Of a DNA stretch of 50,163 bases, positions 22,822-30,044 are shown one piece after another; position 1 is the stretch's first letter, and each line of letters opens with the position of its first letter. The stretch is from CAZSLI01 sp964607705. Its GTDB lineage: Bacteria; Actinomycetota; Coriobacteriia; Anaerosomatales; PHET01. The DNA is taken from the NCBI GenBank assembly GCA_964607705.1, contig CAZSLI010000018.1, positions 1-50,163 of the forward strand, given 5' to 3'. A model generated the notes under the pieces. It was not told the DNA's origin. It did not search any database and saw nothing but the letters and a program-made list of their open reading frames with translations. The position numbers and the translations under genes are program-made.

Positions 22822-23712
22822 GTGTCAGACCTTTCCGGCCTCCGCCCCGATTCGAGGGGCAAGGTTCGCGACCTCTACGACTTGGGTGACAAGCTGCTGC
22901 TCGTCGCCTCCGACCGCATCAGCGCCTTCGACGTGGTGCTGCCGGACCCGATCTCCTACAAGGGTGAGGTGCTCACCAAGCTCTCGATGTTCTGGTTCGA
23001 ACTCCTCGGCGATGTCGTGCCCAACCACCTGCTCTCGGTGGACGTCGCTGACCTTCCCGAGGAGTTCGCGCCTCATGCGGACTACCTCCGCGGGCGGTTC
23101 ATGCTCGTGAAGAAGGCGAAGGTCTACCCGGTCGAGTGCATCGTCCGCGGCTATCTGGCGGGATCCGGTCTCAAGGAATACCAGCGACAGGGGACCGTCT
23201 GCGGCATCCCGCTGCCTGCCGGGCTCGTCGACTCGAGCCGTCTGGACGACCCCATCTTCACGCCGAGCACCAAGGCCGAGATCGGCGATCACGACGAGAA
23301 CATCGACTTCGCGCGCATGAGCGAGATCGTCGGGGATGAGACCGCGGCCGCATTGCGCGACACCTCGATCGCCGTCTATTCAAAGGCACGCGAGCACGCT
23401 GCATCGCGTGGGATAATCATCGCCGACACCAAGTTCGAGTTCGGCGACATCGGCGGCCAGCTCACCCTCGTCGACGAGGTCCTGACGCCGGATTCGAGCC
23501 GCTTCTGGCCGGCGAGCACCTACGAGGAGGGGCACGGCCAGCCGAGTTTCGACAAGCAGTTCGTCCGCGACTGGCTCGAGTCGACCGGATGGGACAAGAA
23601 CCCGCCCGCGCCGACGCTTCCGGCCGACGTGGCGCAGGCAACCTCGGAGAAGTACATACAGGCATACGAACTCATAACCGGTCGCACGTTCGACCCGGAA
23701 GGCGCTGCATAG
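22822..23712 (+). CDS. purC: Phosphoribosylaminoimidazole-succinocarboxamide synthase
   Basis: About 296 residues. SAICAR synthetase joins aspartate to CAIR using ATP in step eight of purine synthesis. The GKVRDLYDLGDKLLLVASDRISAFD opening, the GRFMLVKKAKV segment, CIVRGYLAGSGLKEY and DTKFEFG are family signatures; the tail FDKQFVRDWLE agrees with the longer, about 300-residue bacterial type. GTG 22822 is preferred because AGGAG lies 7 bases upstream; GTG 22795 adds nine residues. It is the first gene of the pur cluster, with a promoter at 22729. Confidence 0.97.
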   Translation: MSDLSGLRPDSRGKVRDLYDLGDKLLLVASDRISAFDVVLPDPISYKGEVLTKLSMFWFELLGDVVPNHLLSVDVADLPEEFAPHADYLRGRFMLVKKAKVYPVECIVRGYLAGSGLKEYQRQGTVCGIPLPAGLVDSSRLDDPIFTPSTKAEIGDHDENIDFARMSEIVGDETAAALRDTSIAVYSKAREHAASRGIIIADTKFEFGDIGGQLTLVDEVLTPDSSRFWPASTYEEGHGQPSFDKQFVRDWLESTGWDKNPPAPTLPADVAQATSEKYIQAYELITGRTFDPEGAA

Positions 23713-23713
23713 C

Positions 23714-24235
23714 ATGGCTCGTAGAAGCCCCATGAACGAGCGGTACCAGAAGAACACCTCCCCCGGCGGCAAGACGCGCAAGTCGGCCGCCGCGGCCAAG
23801 CCCAAGCGAAGCGCCGCGGATGCCCCGGTGAAGAAGTCCTCGGCAGGCAAGTCGGGATCGAAGTCGGGATCCAAGTCCGGTCGGATGCCGCTGGCGATCA
23901 ACCCGCCGACCGAGGAGTTCCGCTTCTGGCGGCGGTTGTGGTGGATCCTGCTCCTCGGCTCGCTGACGATGACGCTGCTGTCGCTCGCGGTGCGCCAGTG
24001 GCTGCACACCGAGGTGGGCGCGAACGCCGTCCTGGTCGTCGCGTATGTCGGCATGTTCGCGGCGTTCTTCCTCGACTGGTGGAAGCTTCGCAAGCTGCGC
24101 CGCGAGTGGCAGGAGTCCGGCGGCCAGATCGCTGCCGAGAAGCCGGCGAAGGCAGAAAAGGCCTCGAAGGCCGACGCAGAGGGTAAGCAGGCTGCCGAGA
24201 AGGACGACACGTCCTCGGCAGCGGACGAGTCCTGA
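23714..24235 (+). CDS. Lys/Ala-rich two-helix membrane protein
   Basis: A 173-residue protein. The first 60 residues are very basic with a tandem KSGS repeat (23849-23881, DNA copies near exact), followed by RFWRRLWW, two hydrophobic helices (about 76-94 and 98-116), and an acidic and lysine-rich tail (EKPAKAEKASKADAEGKQ). The tails should lie in the cytoplasm. The family is not recognised. It sits tightly in the pur cluster (1 base after purC), so it is probably co-transcribed. The overall shape recalls small actinobacterial cell-division membrane proteins, but no signature supports that. Confidence 0.7.
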   Translation: MARRSPMNERYQKNTSPGGKTRKSAAAAKPKRSAADAPVKKSSAGKSGSKSGSKSGRMPLAINPPTEEFRFWRRLWWILLLGSLTMTLLSLAVRQWLHTEVGANAVLVVAYVGMFAAFFLDWWKLRKLRREWQESGGQIAAEKPAKAEKASKADAEGKQAAEKDDTSSAADES

Positions 24236-24263
24236 CAGAGTGCGAGAAGGGGAGCCCACGCAC

Positions 24264-24497
24264 ATGGCGCGCTACGAGATCTTCGTGACCTACAAGAACG
24301 GCATCTTCGACCCGCCCGGCGCGACCGCCGAGCGTGCGCTGGCCAACCTCGGCTACGAGGGCGTCGACAGCGTGCAGATCGGCAAGTTCATCAGGCTCGA
24401 GGGAGACTGCGATCTCGCTCAGGTCACCGAGATGTGCGAGAAGCTGCTCGCGAATCCGGTCATCGAGGACTTCCGCATCGAGACGGTAGAGGAGTAG
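24264..24497 (+). CDS. purS: Phosphoribosylformylglycinamidine synthase subunit PurS
   Basis: A 77-residue PurS, the small structural subunit of the three-part FGAM synthase (PurS, PurQ, PurL) of Gram-positive bacteria and archaea. It opens RYEIFVTYKNGIFDPPG, the usual PurS motif, and has LGYEGVDSVQIGKFIRLEG and the C-terminal MCEKLLANPVIEDFRIE. ATG 24264 has AAGGGGAG upstream. It is followed at two bases by purQ. The third subunit, purL, is separated by the inserted ion-transport block. Confidence 0.97.
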   Translation: MARYEIFVTYKNGIFDPPGATAERALANLGYEGVDSVQIGKFIRLEGDCDLAQVTEMCEKLLANPVIEDFRIETVEE

Positions 24498-24499
24498 GC

Positions 24500-25195
24500 A
24501 TGCGCTTCGGCGTCGTCATCTTCCCCGGCTCCAACTGCGAGCAGGACGTCATCCATGCCGCCAACTACCTCGGCTTCGACGCCGAGTTCGTGTGGCACGG
24601 CGACACCGACCTGTCCGGCTTCGACGCGATCGTCCTGCCGGGTGGGTTCAGCTACGGCGACTACATCCGCTGTGGCGCCGTTGCCCGGTTCAGCCCCGTC
24701 ATGAACGAGGTCGTGCGCTTCGCCGAGAAGGGCGGGCCGGTCCTCGGCATCTGCAACGGGTTCCAGATCCTAACGGAGGCGCACTTGCTGCCCGGCGCGC
24801 TGCTGCGCAACCAGGGACTCAAGTTCATCTGCAAGAGCGTCAACCTGCGCGTGGATGGCGCCTGCGACTGGCTCGACCAGCCGCTCGGCACGGTACTCGA
24901 GGTGCCGATCAACCACAATGAGGGCAACTTCGTGTGCGACGAGCTGACGCTCGCGCGTCTGAACGACCGCGGCCAGGTCACGCTGCGCTACTGCGAGACG
25001 GACGGGACCTCGGCGGATGAGGGCAGCGCGCCCAACGGCGCTCTCGACGACATCGCCGGCATCTGCAACGAACGCGGCAACGTGTTCGGACTCATGCCGC
25101 ACCCCGAGCGCGTGGTCGATCCCGCGGGTGGCGGAACCGACGGCCAGCCGTTCTTCACGACGGTCGTGCGCAAGCTCGCCGAGGTGGCCGGCTAG
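24500..25195 (+). CDS. purQ: Phosphoribosylformylglycinamidine synthase, glutaminase subunit
   Basis: A 231-residue class-I glutamine amidotransferase that supplies ammonia to PurL. The nucleophile Cys is in GICNGFQ; the oxyanion region is VLPGGFSYGDYIRCGA; the His/Glu pair closes in LMPHPERVVDP. The N-terminus FGVVIFPGSNCEQD is typical. ATG 24500 follows GGAG and overlaps no other gene. It is immediately followed by a membrane-protein gene and not by purL, which starts 9.2 kb away. Confidence 0.97.
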   Translation: MRFGVVIFPGSNCEQDVIHAANYLGFDAEFVWHGDTDLSGFDAIVLPGGFSYGDYIRCGAVARFSPVMNEVVRFAEKGGPVLGICNGFQILTEAHLLPGALLRNQGLKFICKSVNLRVDGACDWLDQPLGTVLEVPINHNEGNFVCDELTLARLNDRGQVTLRYCETDGTSADEGSAPNGALDDIAGICNERGNVFGLMPHPERVVDPAGGGTDGQPFFTTVVRKLAEVAG

Positions 25196-25196
25196 C

Positions 25197-25577
25197 ATGC
25201 ACGGCGACGTCAGTCTCGGCGGCGCGGTCTGGACGTATCTGACCGTGGTGCTGTTCATCACCGCGATGCTGTCGGCATACGTGGTCATCGACTCGCTGAG
25301 ACCGGCCCGTCAGCGGCGGCCCTGGGTGCTTCGCGAGCCGCTGTGGACTTACACGCTGGGGCAGTGCCTCTACTTCGCGCTGCTCGTCTTGGGCCAGGTG
25401 GGGCAGCTGCGGTTCACCTTCGCCGCCGCGACCACGCTGCTTACGCCATTCGCGCTGGCGCAGGGCATCGCCTACCTGCTGCGGGTGGTGTTCCCCAAGG
25501 CACCGGCCCGGGCTGCCGAGGAAGAGCTGCCCGCGGACGAGTCATCGGCGGAGGACGAGAGCTCGCCGGGAGAGTAG
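25197..25577 (+). CDS. Small membrane protein downstream of purQ
   Basis: A 126-residue protein with three hydrophobic helices (about 9-28, 49-68 and 74-97) separated by a basic loop (SLRPARQRRPW), then a short acidic Ser/Glu-rich tail (EEELPADESSAEDESS). No known family was recognised. ATG 25197 starts one base after the purQ stop, so it is probably translated with purQ. A run of 149 bases then precedes the first ATPase gene. Confidence 0.72.
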   Translation: MHGDVSLGGAVWTYLTVVLFITAMLSAYVVIDSLRPARQRRPWVLREPLWTYTLGQCLYFALLVLGQVGQLRFTFAAATTLLTPFALAQGIAYLLRVVFPKAPARAAEEELPADESSAEDESSPGE

Positions 25578-25680
25578 GCGGCGCACGCCGCGTCCCACTT
25601 CATCGCCGGTCTGTCAGCCGGTCGCGTCGGGAACCGTTCGCGGAATCCTCGGCAGGAATCGCGCCGCAGCGGTGGAATCG

Positions 25681-25722
25681 CTGTCTCATGCCCGAAAGCA
25701 GGGCGGCTTCCTAGGGACAGGG
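25681..25722 (+). promoter_or_regulatory. Possible leader hairpin at the ATPase-1 ribosome site
   Basis: CTGTC (25681-25685) pairs with GACAG (25716-25720), enclosing GCCC/GGGC (about 25690-25704). The outer arm overlaps the AGGGACAGGG that serves GTG 25727. Upstream, GGAATC occurs three times (25641-25679). It could be a leader that controls translation; it matches no riboswitch class I know. Confidence 0.3.
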
Positions 25723-25726
25723 ACCG

Positions 25727-28549
25727 GTGGAAGAACCAGAGGTACTCAGGGCTGACCCGCTCGAGTTGTGCGGGCTGGACCCGGAAAAGGTCTACCCGCT
25801 GCTCGACACGTCCCGCAAAGGACTGTCTGCCGAAGAAGCCGCGGCTCGGCTTGAGGCTGTGGGCGAGAACGTGCTCACCGCCAAGCGGCCGGTGCCGATG
25901 TGGCGCCGCTTCGCCGCACACCTCCTCAACATGTTCGCGATCCTCCTGTGGGTCGCCTCGATACTGGCCTTCTTCTCGGACCAGGCTGCTCTCGGCGTAG
26001 CGATCATCATTGTTATCCTCGTGAACGCCGTCTTTGCGTTCGTGCAGGAATTCAGAGCCGAGAAGGCCATCGAGGCGCTCAAGAACATGCTGCCGCCCAT
26101 GGCCAAAGCGGTTCGCGACGGCCACGTTCAGGAACTTGAGGCGCGCCTTCTCGTCCCGGGCGACGTGATCGTCGTGGAGGAAGGCGACTTGGTCTCGGCG
26201 GATGCTCGGCTGGTCTACGCCGCCGACTTGCGCGTGGACAACTCGGCGCTGACGGGTGAGGTCGATCCGGTGGTCCGACGCTACGACGTCACCTGCGTCG
26301 ACCCACCCTCGATCACGGACGTGGAGAGCTTCATCTTCATGGGCAGCACCGCGGTCTTGGGGCAGGGACGTGCGGTCGTGTTCGCCACCGGAATGCAGAC
26401 GGAGTTCGGCAAGATAGCGGGGCTGACGCAAGGCGTCACAGAGAGACTCTCGCCGCTGCAGAAGAACATCGAGAAGCTGTCCAAGCTGATCTCGATGATC
26501 GCCGTGAGCCTGGGCATCTTCTTCGGCGTCCTCGGCAAGTTCATCGTGGGGATGGACCTGTTGGGGGCCGCCGTCTTTGCGATCGGCATCATCGTAGCCA
26601 ATGTGCCCGAGGGTCTGCTTCCCACCCTGACCATGGCGCTTTCGGTGGCCGCCCAGCGCATGGCCAAACGTCACGTTCTCGTGAAGAAGCTCTCCAGCGT
26701 CGAGACGCTTGGTTCCACCACGGTGATCTGCACCGACAAGACCGGCACGCTCACGGCCAACCAGATGACGGTCCGTGAGGTCTGGCTGCCTGGTGCTTCG
26801 ATCGAAGTCGGGGGCGTGGGCTACAACCCTGACGGTGAGTTCACCGTGGACGGACAGCGACTGGCCGAAGATGTCCGCCAGCGCCTGCAAGACTGCCTCG
26901 CTGCCGGCGCACTGTGCAACAACGCCAGGCTCCGTCCGCCATCCGGCGACAGCGACGTGTGGTCGATCCTCGGCGATCCGACCGAAGCGGCGATGCTCGT
27001 GGGTGCCGCTAAGGCGGGGCTTGTGTTGGGCGATCTCGAAGAGGAACGAACTCGTCTGTTCGAGCACCCGTTCGATTCCTCCCGAAAGCGCATGGCCGTC
27101 GTGTGCCAGGTAGGGAGCGCACGTGTCGCGTACGTGAAGGGCGCGCCGCGCGAGGTGATCGATCTTTGCACCCGCGTCCGGACCGCCGATGGCATCCGTC
27201 CGATCACCGACGAGGACCGGAAGGCCGCGCAGGACGCGAACGATGCCCTCGCGCGTCAGGCACTTCGGGTCATCGCCGTCACCGAGCGACCCCTCGCCCG
27301 TGGCGAGGATGGCGCCGACATGGCGCTCGTCGAGTCCGGGCTCACGCTTCTCGGTCTTGAGGCGATGCAGGATCCGCCCCGTCCTGAGGTCACCGACGCG
27401 GTGGCCGAGTGTCACGAAGCGGGCATTCGTGTCGTGATGATCACGGGCGACTACGGGCTCACCGCCGAAGCGATCGCGCGGAAGATCGGCATCATCACCG
27501 CTGCGGACGCCCGCGTGGTCACAGGAGCCGACCTCGAGGAGATGGACGACCAGGCGCTGTCTGAGGCGCTCTCGGGCGAGGTCGTCTTCGCGCGCGTGGT
27601 GCCGGAGCACAAGATGCGGATCGCACAACGCTTGCAGGCGATGGGCGAGGTCGTCGCGATGACGGGTGACGGCGTCAACGATGCTCCGGCCCTCAAGGCG
27701 GCCGACATCGGTATCGCGATGGGCAAGGCGGGGACCGACGTCGCTCGCGAGGCCGCCGACATGATCCTCACTGATGACAACTTCGCCTCGATCGTCGCGG
27801 CAGTCGAAGAAGGCCGCGCCATCTTCGACAACATCCGCCGGTTCCTGACCTACTTCCAAACAAGCAACGTCGCCGAGATGATCCCGTTCGTGGCGATGAT
27901 CTTCCTCAAGATCCCGCTACCGCTCACGTTGCTGCAGATCCTGACGATCGACCTGCTCACCGATCAGGTTCCCGCGCTCGCCCTCGGCCTCGAACAACCC
28001 GAGCCCGGTGTGATGAAGCGCCCGCCGAAAAGCCCCAAGGAGCCGATCCTCACGGGCGGCATGCTGCTCAAAGCGTATGCCTTCTTGGGTCCCATCGCCG
28101 CCGCCATCGGCCTGTTCGGGTTCTTCTACCGCTACGTCGAGGCGGGCTGGGTATTCGGCGATTGGTCCGCGATGGCGAGGTTCGGCGACATGCCGTCCGC
28201 TACGAGCGCGGCAACGGGCGTCTACATGGCGGCGACGACCATGACCCTGACGGGTATCGTCATGGCACAAGTTGGAAATGGGTTCGCGATGCGGACTCAT
28301 CGGCAGTCCATCTTGGCAGTGGGCTTCTTCACGAACAGACTCCGCTGGTGGGGTCTTGGTGCCGAACTCCTCGGCCTCGCGGCCCTGATGTACGTCCCGG
28401 TACTACAGAAGGTCTTCAGCACGGCACCGATCACGGCACACGAGTGGTTCGTCATGGCGCTGTTCTCGCCGACGCTGCTCGTTGCCGACGAGATCCGAAA
28501 GTTCATCGTCCGCAGGATGGCGCGCGGCGCACAGACGAAGGTGGGGTGA
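25727..28549 (+). CDS. P-type ATPase, Na,K-ATPase-like (type IIC) - copy 1
   Basis: A 940-residue P-type cation pump with all standard domains: cation-ATPase N-terminal domain, ten predicted membrane helices, actuator domain with TGEV (176-179, replacing the usual TGES), phosphorylated Asp 337 in CTDKTGTLT, KGAPREV in the nucleotide domain, MITGDYG and TGDGVNDAP. Residues forming cation sites I and II in animal Na,K-ATPase are present in the same spacing: Glu 295 (VPEGLL), Ser 713, Asn 714, Glu 717 (SNVAE), Asp 742 and Asp 746 (IDLLTDQVP), with Tyr 709 four before the Ser. This marks type IIC, not the SERCA type. The GTG 25727 start begins a cassette with two TrkA-like genes, the first four bases downstream. 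No beta subunit is seen. Ion specificity is not proven. Confidence 0.93.
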   Translation: MEEPEVLRADPLELCGLDPEKVYPLLDTSRKGLSAEEAAARLEAVGENVLTAKRPVPMWRRFAAHLLNMFAILLWVASILAFFSDQAALGVAIIIVILVNAVFAFVQEFRAEKAIEALKNMLPPMAKAVRDGHVQELEARLLVPGDVIVVEEGDLVSADARLVYAADLRVDNSALTGEVDPVVRRYDVTCVDPPSITDVESFIFMGSTAVLGQGRAVVFATGMQTEFGKIAGLTQGVTERLSPLQKNIEKLSKLISMIAVSLGIFFGVLGKFIVGMDLLGAAVFAIGIIVANVPEGLLPTLTMALSVAAQRMAKRHVLVKKLSSVETLGSTTVICTDKTGTLTANQMTVREVWLPGASIEVGGVGYNPDGEFTVDGQRLAEDVRQRLQDCLAAGALCNNARLRPPSGDSDVWSILGDPTEAAMLVGAAKAGLVLGDLEEERTRLFEHPFDSSRKRMAVVCQVGSARVAYVKGAPREVIDLCTRVRTADGIRPITDEDRKAAQDANDALARQALRVIAVTERPLARGEDGADMALVESGLTLLGLEAMQDPPRPEVTDAVAECHEAGIRVVMITGDYGLTAEAIARKIGIITAADARVVTGADLEEMDDQALSEALSGEVVFARVVPEHKMRIAQRLQAMGEVVAMTGDGVNDAPALKAADIGIAMGKAGTDVAREAADMILTDDNFASIVAAVEEGRAIFDNIRRFLTYFQTSNVAEMIPFVAMIFLKIPLPLTLLQILTIDLLTDQVPALALGLEQPEPGVMKRPPKSPKEPILTGGMLLKAYAFLGPIAAAIGLFGFFYRYVEAGWVFGDWSAMARFGDMPSATSAATGVYMAATTMTLTGIVMAQVGNGFAMRTHRQSILAVGFFTNRLRWWGLGAELLGLAALMYVPVLQKVFSTAPITAHEWFVMALFSPTLLVADEIRKFIVRRMARGAQTKVG

Positions 28550-28553
28550 TGAG

Positions 28554-29219
28554 ATGCACCGCATGCACGTAGTCATCGGCGGGTACGGGCGCGTGGGTCG
28601 CTATCTCGCGAAGATGCTGGAGTTTGAGGGGCATTCGGTCACGGTCATAGACCGCGACCCGCTCGCCTTCGAGACTGAGGATGGCGACGAGATCATGGGT
28701 CAGCACTTCATCGGCCCCGTGTTCGATCGGGACGTGCTTGAGGACGCCGGCATCCGTGAAGCCGATTGCTTCTGCGCGGTGACCAGCGGCGACAACAGCA
28801 ACATCGTCGCTGCTCGGACCGCACGCGAGTACTACCGCGTGCCCCGCGTGATCGCGAGGATCTACGATCCCCGGCGGGCCGAGATCTACAGGGGACTCGG
28901 GATATCGACGATCGCGTCGGTTACGTGGACAAGCACTCGGCTGCTCGACATGGTCACGCACCCCGATCTTCACAGCGAGTACCAGTACGGCAATGCGGAG
29001 GTCGAGATGATGGAGCTGGCGTTGCCGGCGACCATGGCGGGCGCGTCGCCTCACGACTTGAACGTGCCTGGGGAGATCGTCGTCGCGGCGGTCATGCGGG
29101 AAGGACAGGCCATCCTTCCCGCCGAGGGCTTCAGCTTCAAGGAGGGCGACGTGCTCTTCGTGAACGTCACGCGCGAAAGCACCGAGAAGCTCGAGCGGCT
29201 ACTCGGGCTGAGGGAATAG
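28554..29219 (+). CDS. TrkA/KTN-type NAD-binding regulator, type A, copy 1
   Basis: A 221-residue protein with an RCK/KTN N-terminal Rossmann domain (HVVIGGYGRVGRYLA, then the Asp-ended strand VTVIDRDP, and CAVTSGDNSN) and a TrkA-C-like C-terminal domain (about 140-221, ALPATMAGASPHDLNVPG and EGDVLFVNV). TrkA-like proteins bind NAD(H) or ATP/ADP and gate K+ transport. Here the partner channel is missing; instead the gene follows the ATPase by 4 bases. The protein resembles the copy at 33002 much more than the type B neighbours. ATG 28554 is chosen; ATG 28563 is also possible. Confidence 0.92.
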   Translation: MHRMHVVIGGYGRVGRYLAKMLEFEGHSVTVIDRDPLAFETEDGDEIMGQHFIGPVFDRDVLEDAGIREADCFCAVTSGDNSNIVAARTAREYYRVPRVIARIYDPRRAEIYRGLGISTIASVTWTSTRLLDMVTHPDLHSEYQYGNAEVEMMELALPATMAGASPHDLNVPGEIVVAAVMREGQAILPAEGFSFKEGDVLFVNVTRESTEKLERLLGLRE

Positions 29220-29228
29220 GTGGACGCC

Positions 29229-29903
29229 ATGAACGTCGTAATAGTCGGTGCCGGCAAGTCGGGCGTCTACCTTGCCGAGAAACTCAGGGGCAAGCACGGC
29301 GTCGTCCTCGTTGAGCAGCGACCGGAGAGGGCCCTGTACGCAGCCAGCCGTATGCCGGACGTTCGCGTGATCCGAGGGGACGGATGCGAGCCGAGCGTGC
29401 TGGACAGGGCGGGAACGGGTGAAGCTGACCTCGTCGCGGCACTCACCGGCGATGACGAAGACAACCTCGTCGTCTCCTTCCTGTCGAAGTCCACGCACGC
29501 CGTTCCCATGGTGTTCGCCCGCACCAATCACCCCAAGAACGAATGGCTGTTCACCAACAAGTGGGGCGTCGATGTCGCTGTTTCAACGGCAAACGTCATC
29601 TACAGCCTCATCGAGAAGGAAGTCGGTCTCGGGGATGTCATCACGCTCCTGCGGCTGTCGGCCGAGAACATGGTCATCGACGAACTCCATCTCACGCAGG
29701 ATGCCGCTTCGGTAGGCAAGACGCTGGCCGAGCTATCGGTGCCCGCGTGTGCCCACGTCATGGCGATCATCTCGGGCGGCGAAGTGGTGGTTCCGCGGGG
29801 GGACACCGTGCTCAACGTCGGAGACGAACTGCTCATTCTCTCGGCATGCGGACAGGAAGAACAGCTCAGGCTGGCGTTCGGGGTGCCTGCCGAGACTTCC
29901 TGA
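29229..29903 (+). CDS. TrkA/KTN-type NAD-binding regulator, type B, copy 1
   Basis: A 224-residue protein of the same TrkA-N/TrkA-C layout as its upstream neighbour but a distinct subtype. The Rossmann start NVVIVGAGKSGVYLAEKL is followed by an Glu-ended strand (VVLVEQRP) and LTGDDEDN; a middle stretch PKNEWLFTNKWGVDVAVST precedes the C-terminal regulatory domain (DAASVGKTLAEL, RGDTVLNVGDELLILS). Its closest relative in the window is the protein at 33659. It starts 9 bases after the type A gene. Together they could form a hetero-oligomeric sensor for the pump (inference from the paired layout). Confidence 0.92.
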   Translation: MNVVIVGAGKSGVYLAEKLRGKHGVVLVEQRPERALYAASRMPDVRVIRGDGCEPSVLDRAGTGEADLVAALTGDDEDNLVVSFLSKSTHAVPMVFARTNHPKNEWLFTNKWGVDVAVSTANVIYSLIEKEVGLGDVITLLRLSAENMVIDELHLTQDAASVGKTLAELSVPACAHVMAIISGGEVVVPRGDTVLNVGDELLILSACGQEEQLRLAFGVPAETS

Positions 29904-30024
29904 ATGCTCGAGCCGGCCCGCAGATCGCCGCTTCCGCGCTCGCAGGCGAGGCGGTAGTCAGGGCTGTCGGTCGAGTGCAGGATTGCGGTCCCACCTGCGG
30001 AACTAGCAGGAGGGACACCATTCG

Positions 30025-30036
30025 ATGCGACGATGA
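30025..30036 (+). other. Possible three-codon leader before ATPase copy 2
   Basis: A strong GGAGGG site (30009-30014) faces ATG 30025, which reads only Met-Arg-Arg before TGA 30034-30036. That TGA overlaps ATG 30033 in the ATPase frame. The larger ATPase frame also has ATG 30045 with GAGG 6 bases upstream. A stop-start reinitiation device is conceivable but may be chance. Confidence 0.25.
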
Positions 30037-30044
30037 GGCGGACA

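Noticed and set aside
25472..27859. Long minus-strand open frame opposite the first ATPase
   Set aside because: It is a mirror of a high-GC coding strand: no ribosome site, no family resemblance, and low-complexity Arg/His-rich product. The plus-strand ATPase is clear.
29904..30044. A riboswitch before the second ATPase similar to that before the first
   Set aside because: The two leaders show no shared sequence, and neither matches a known class by eye.
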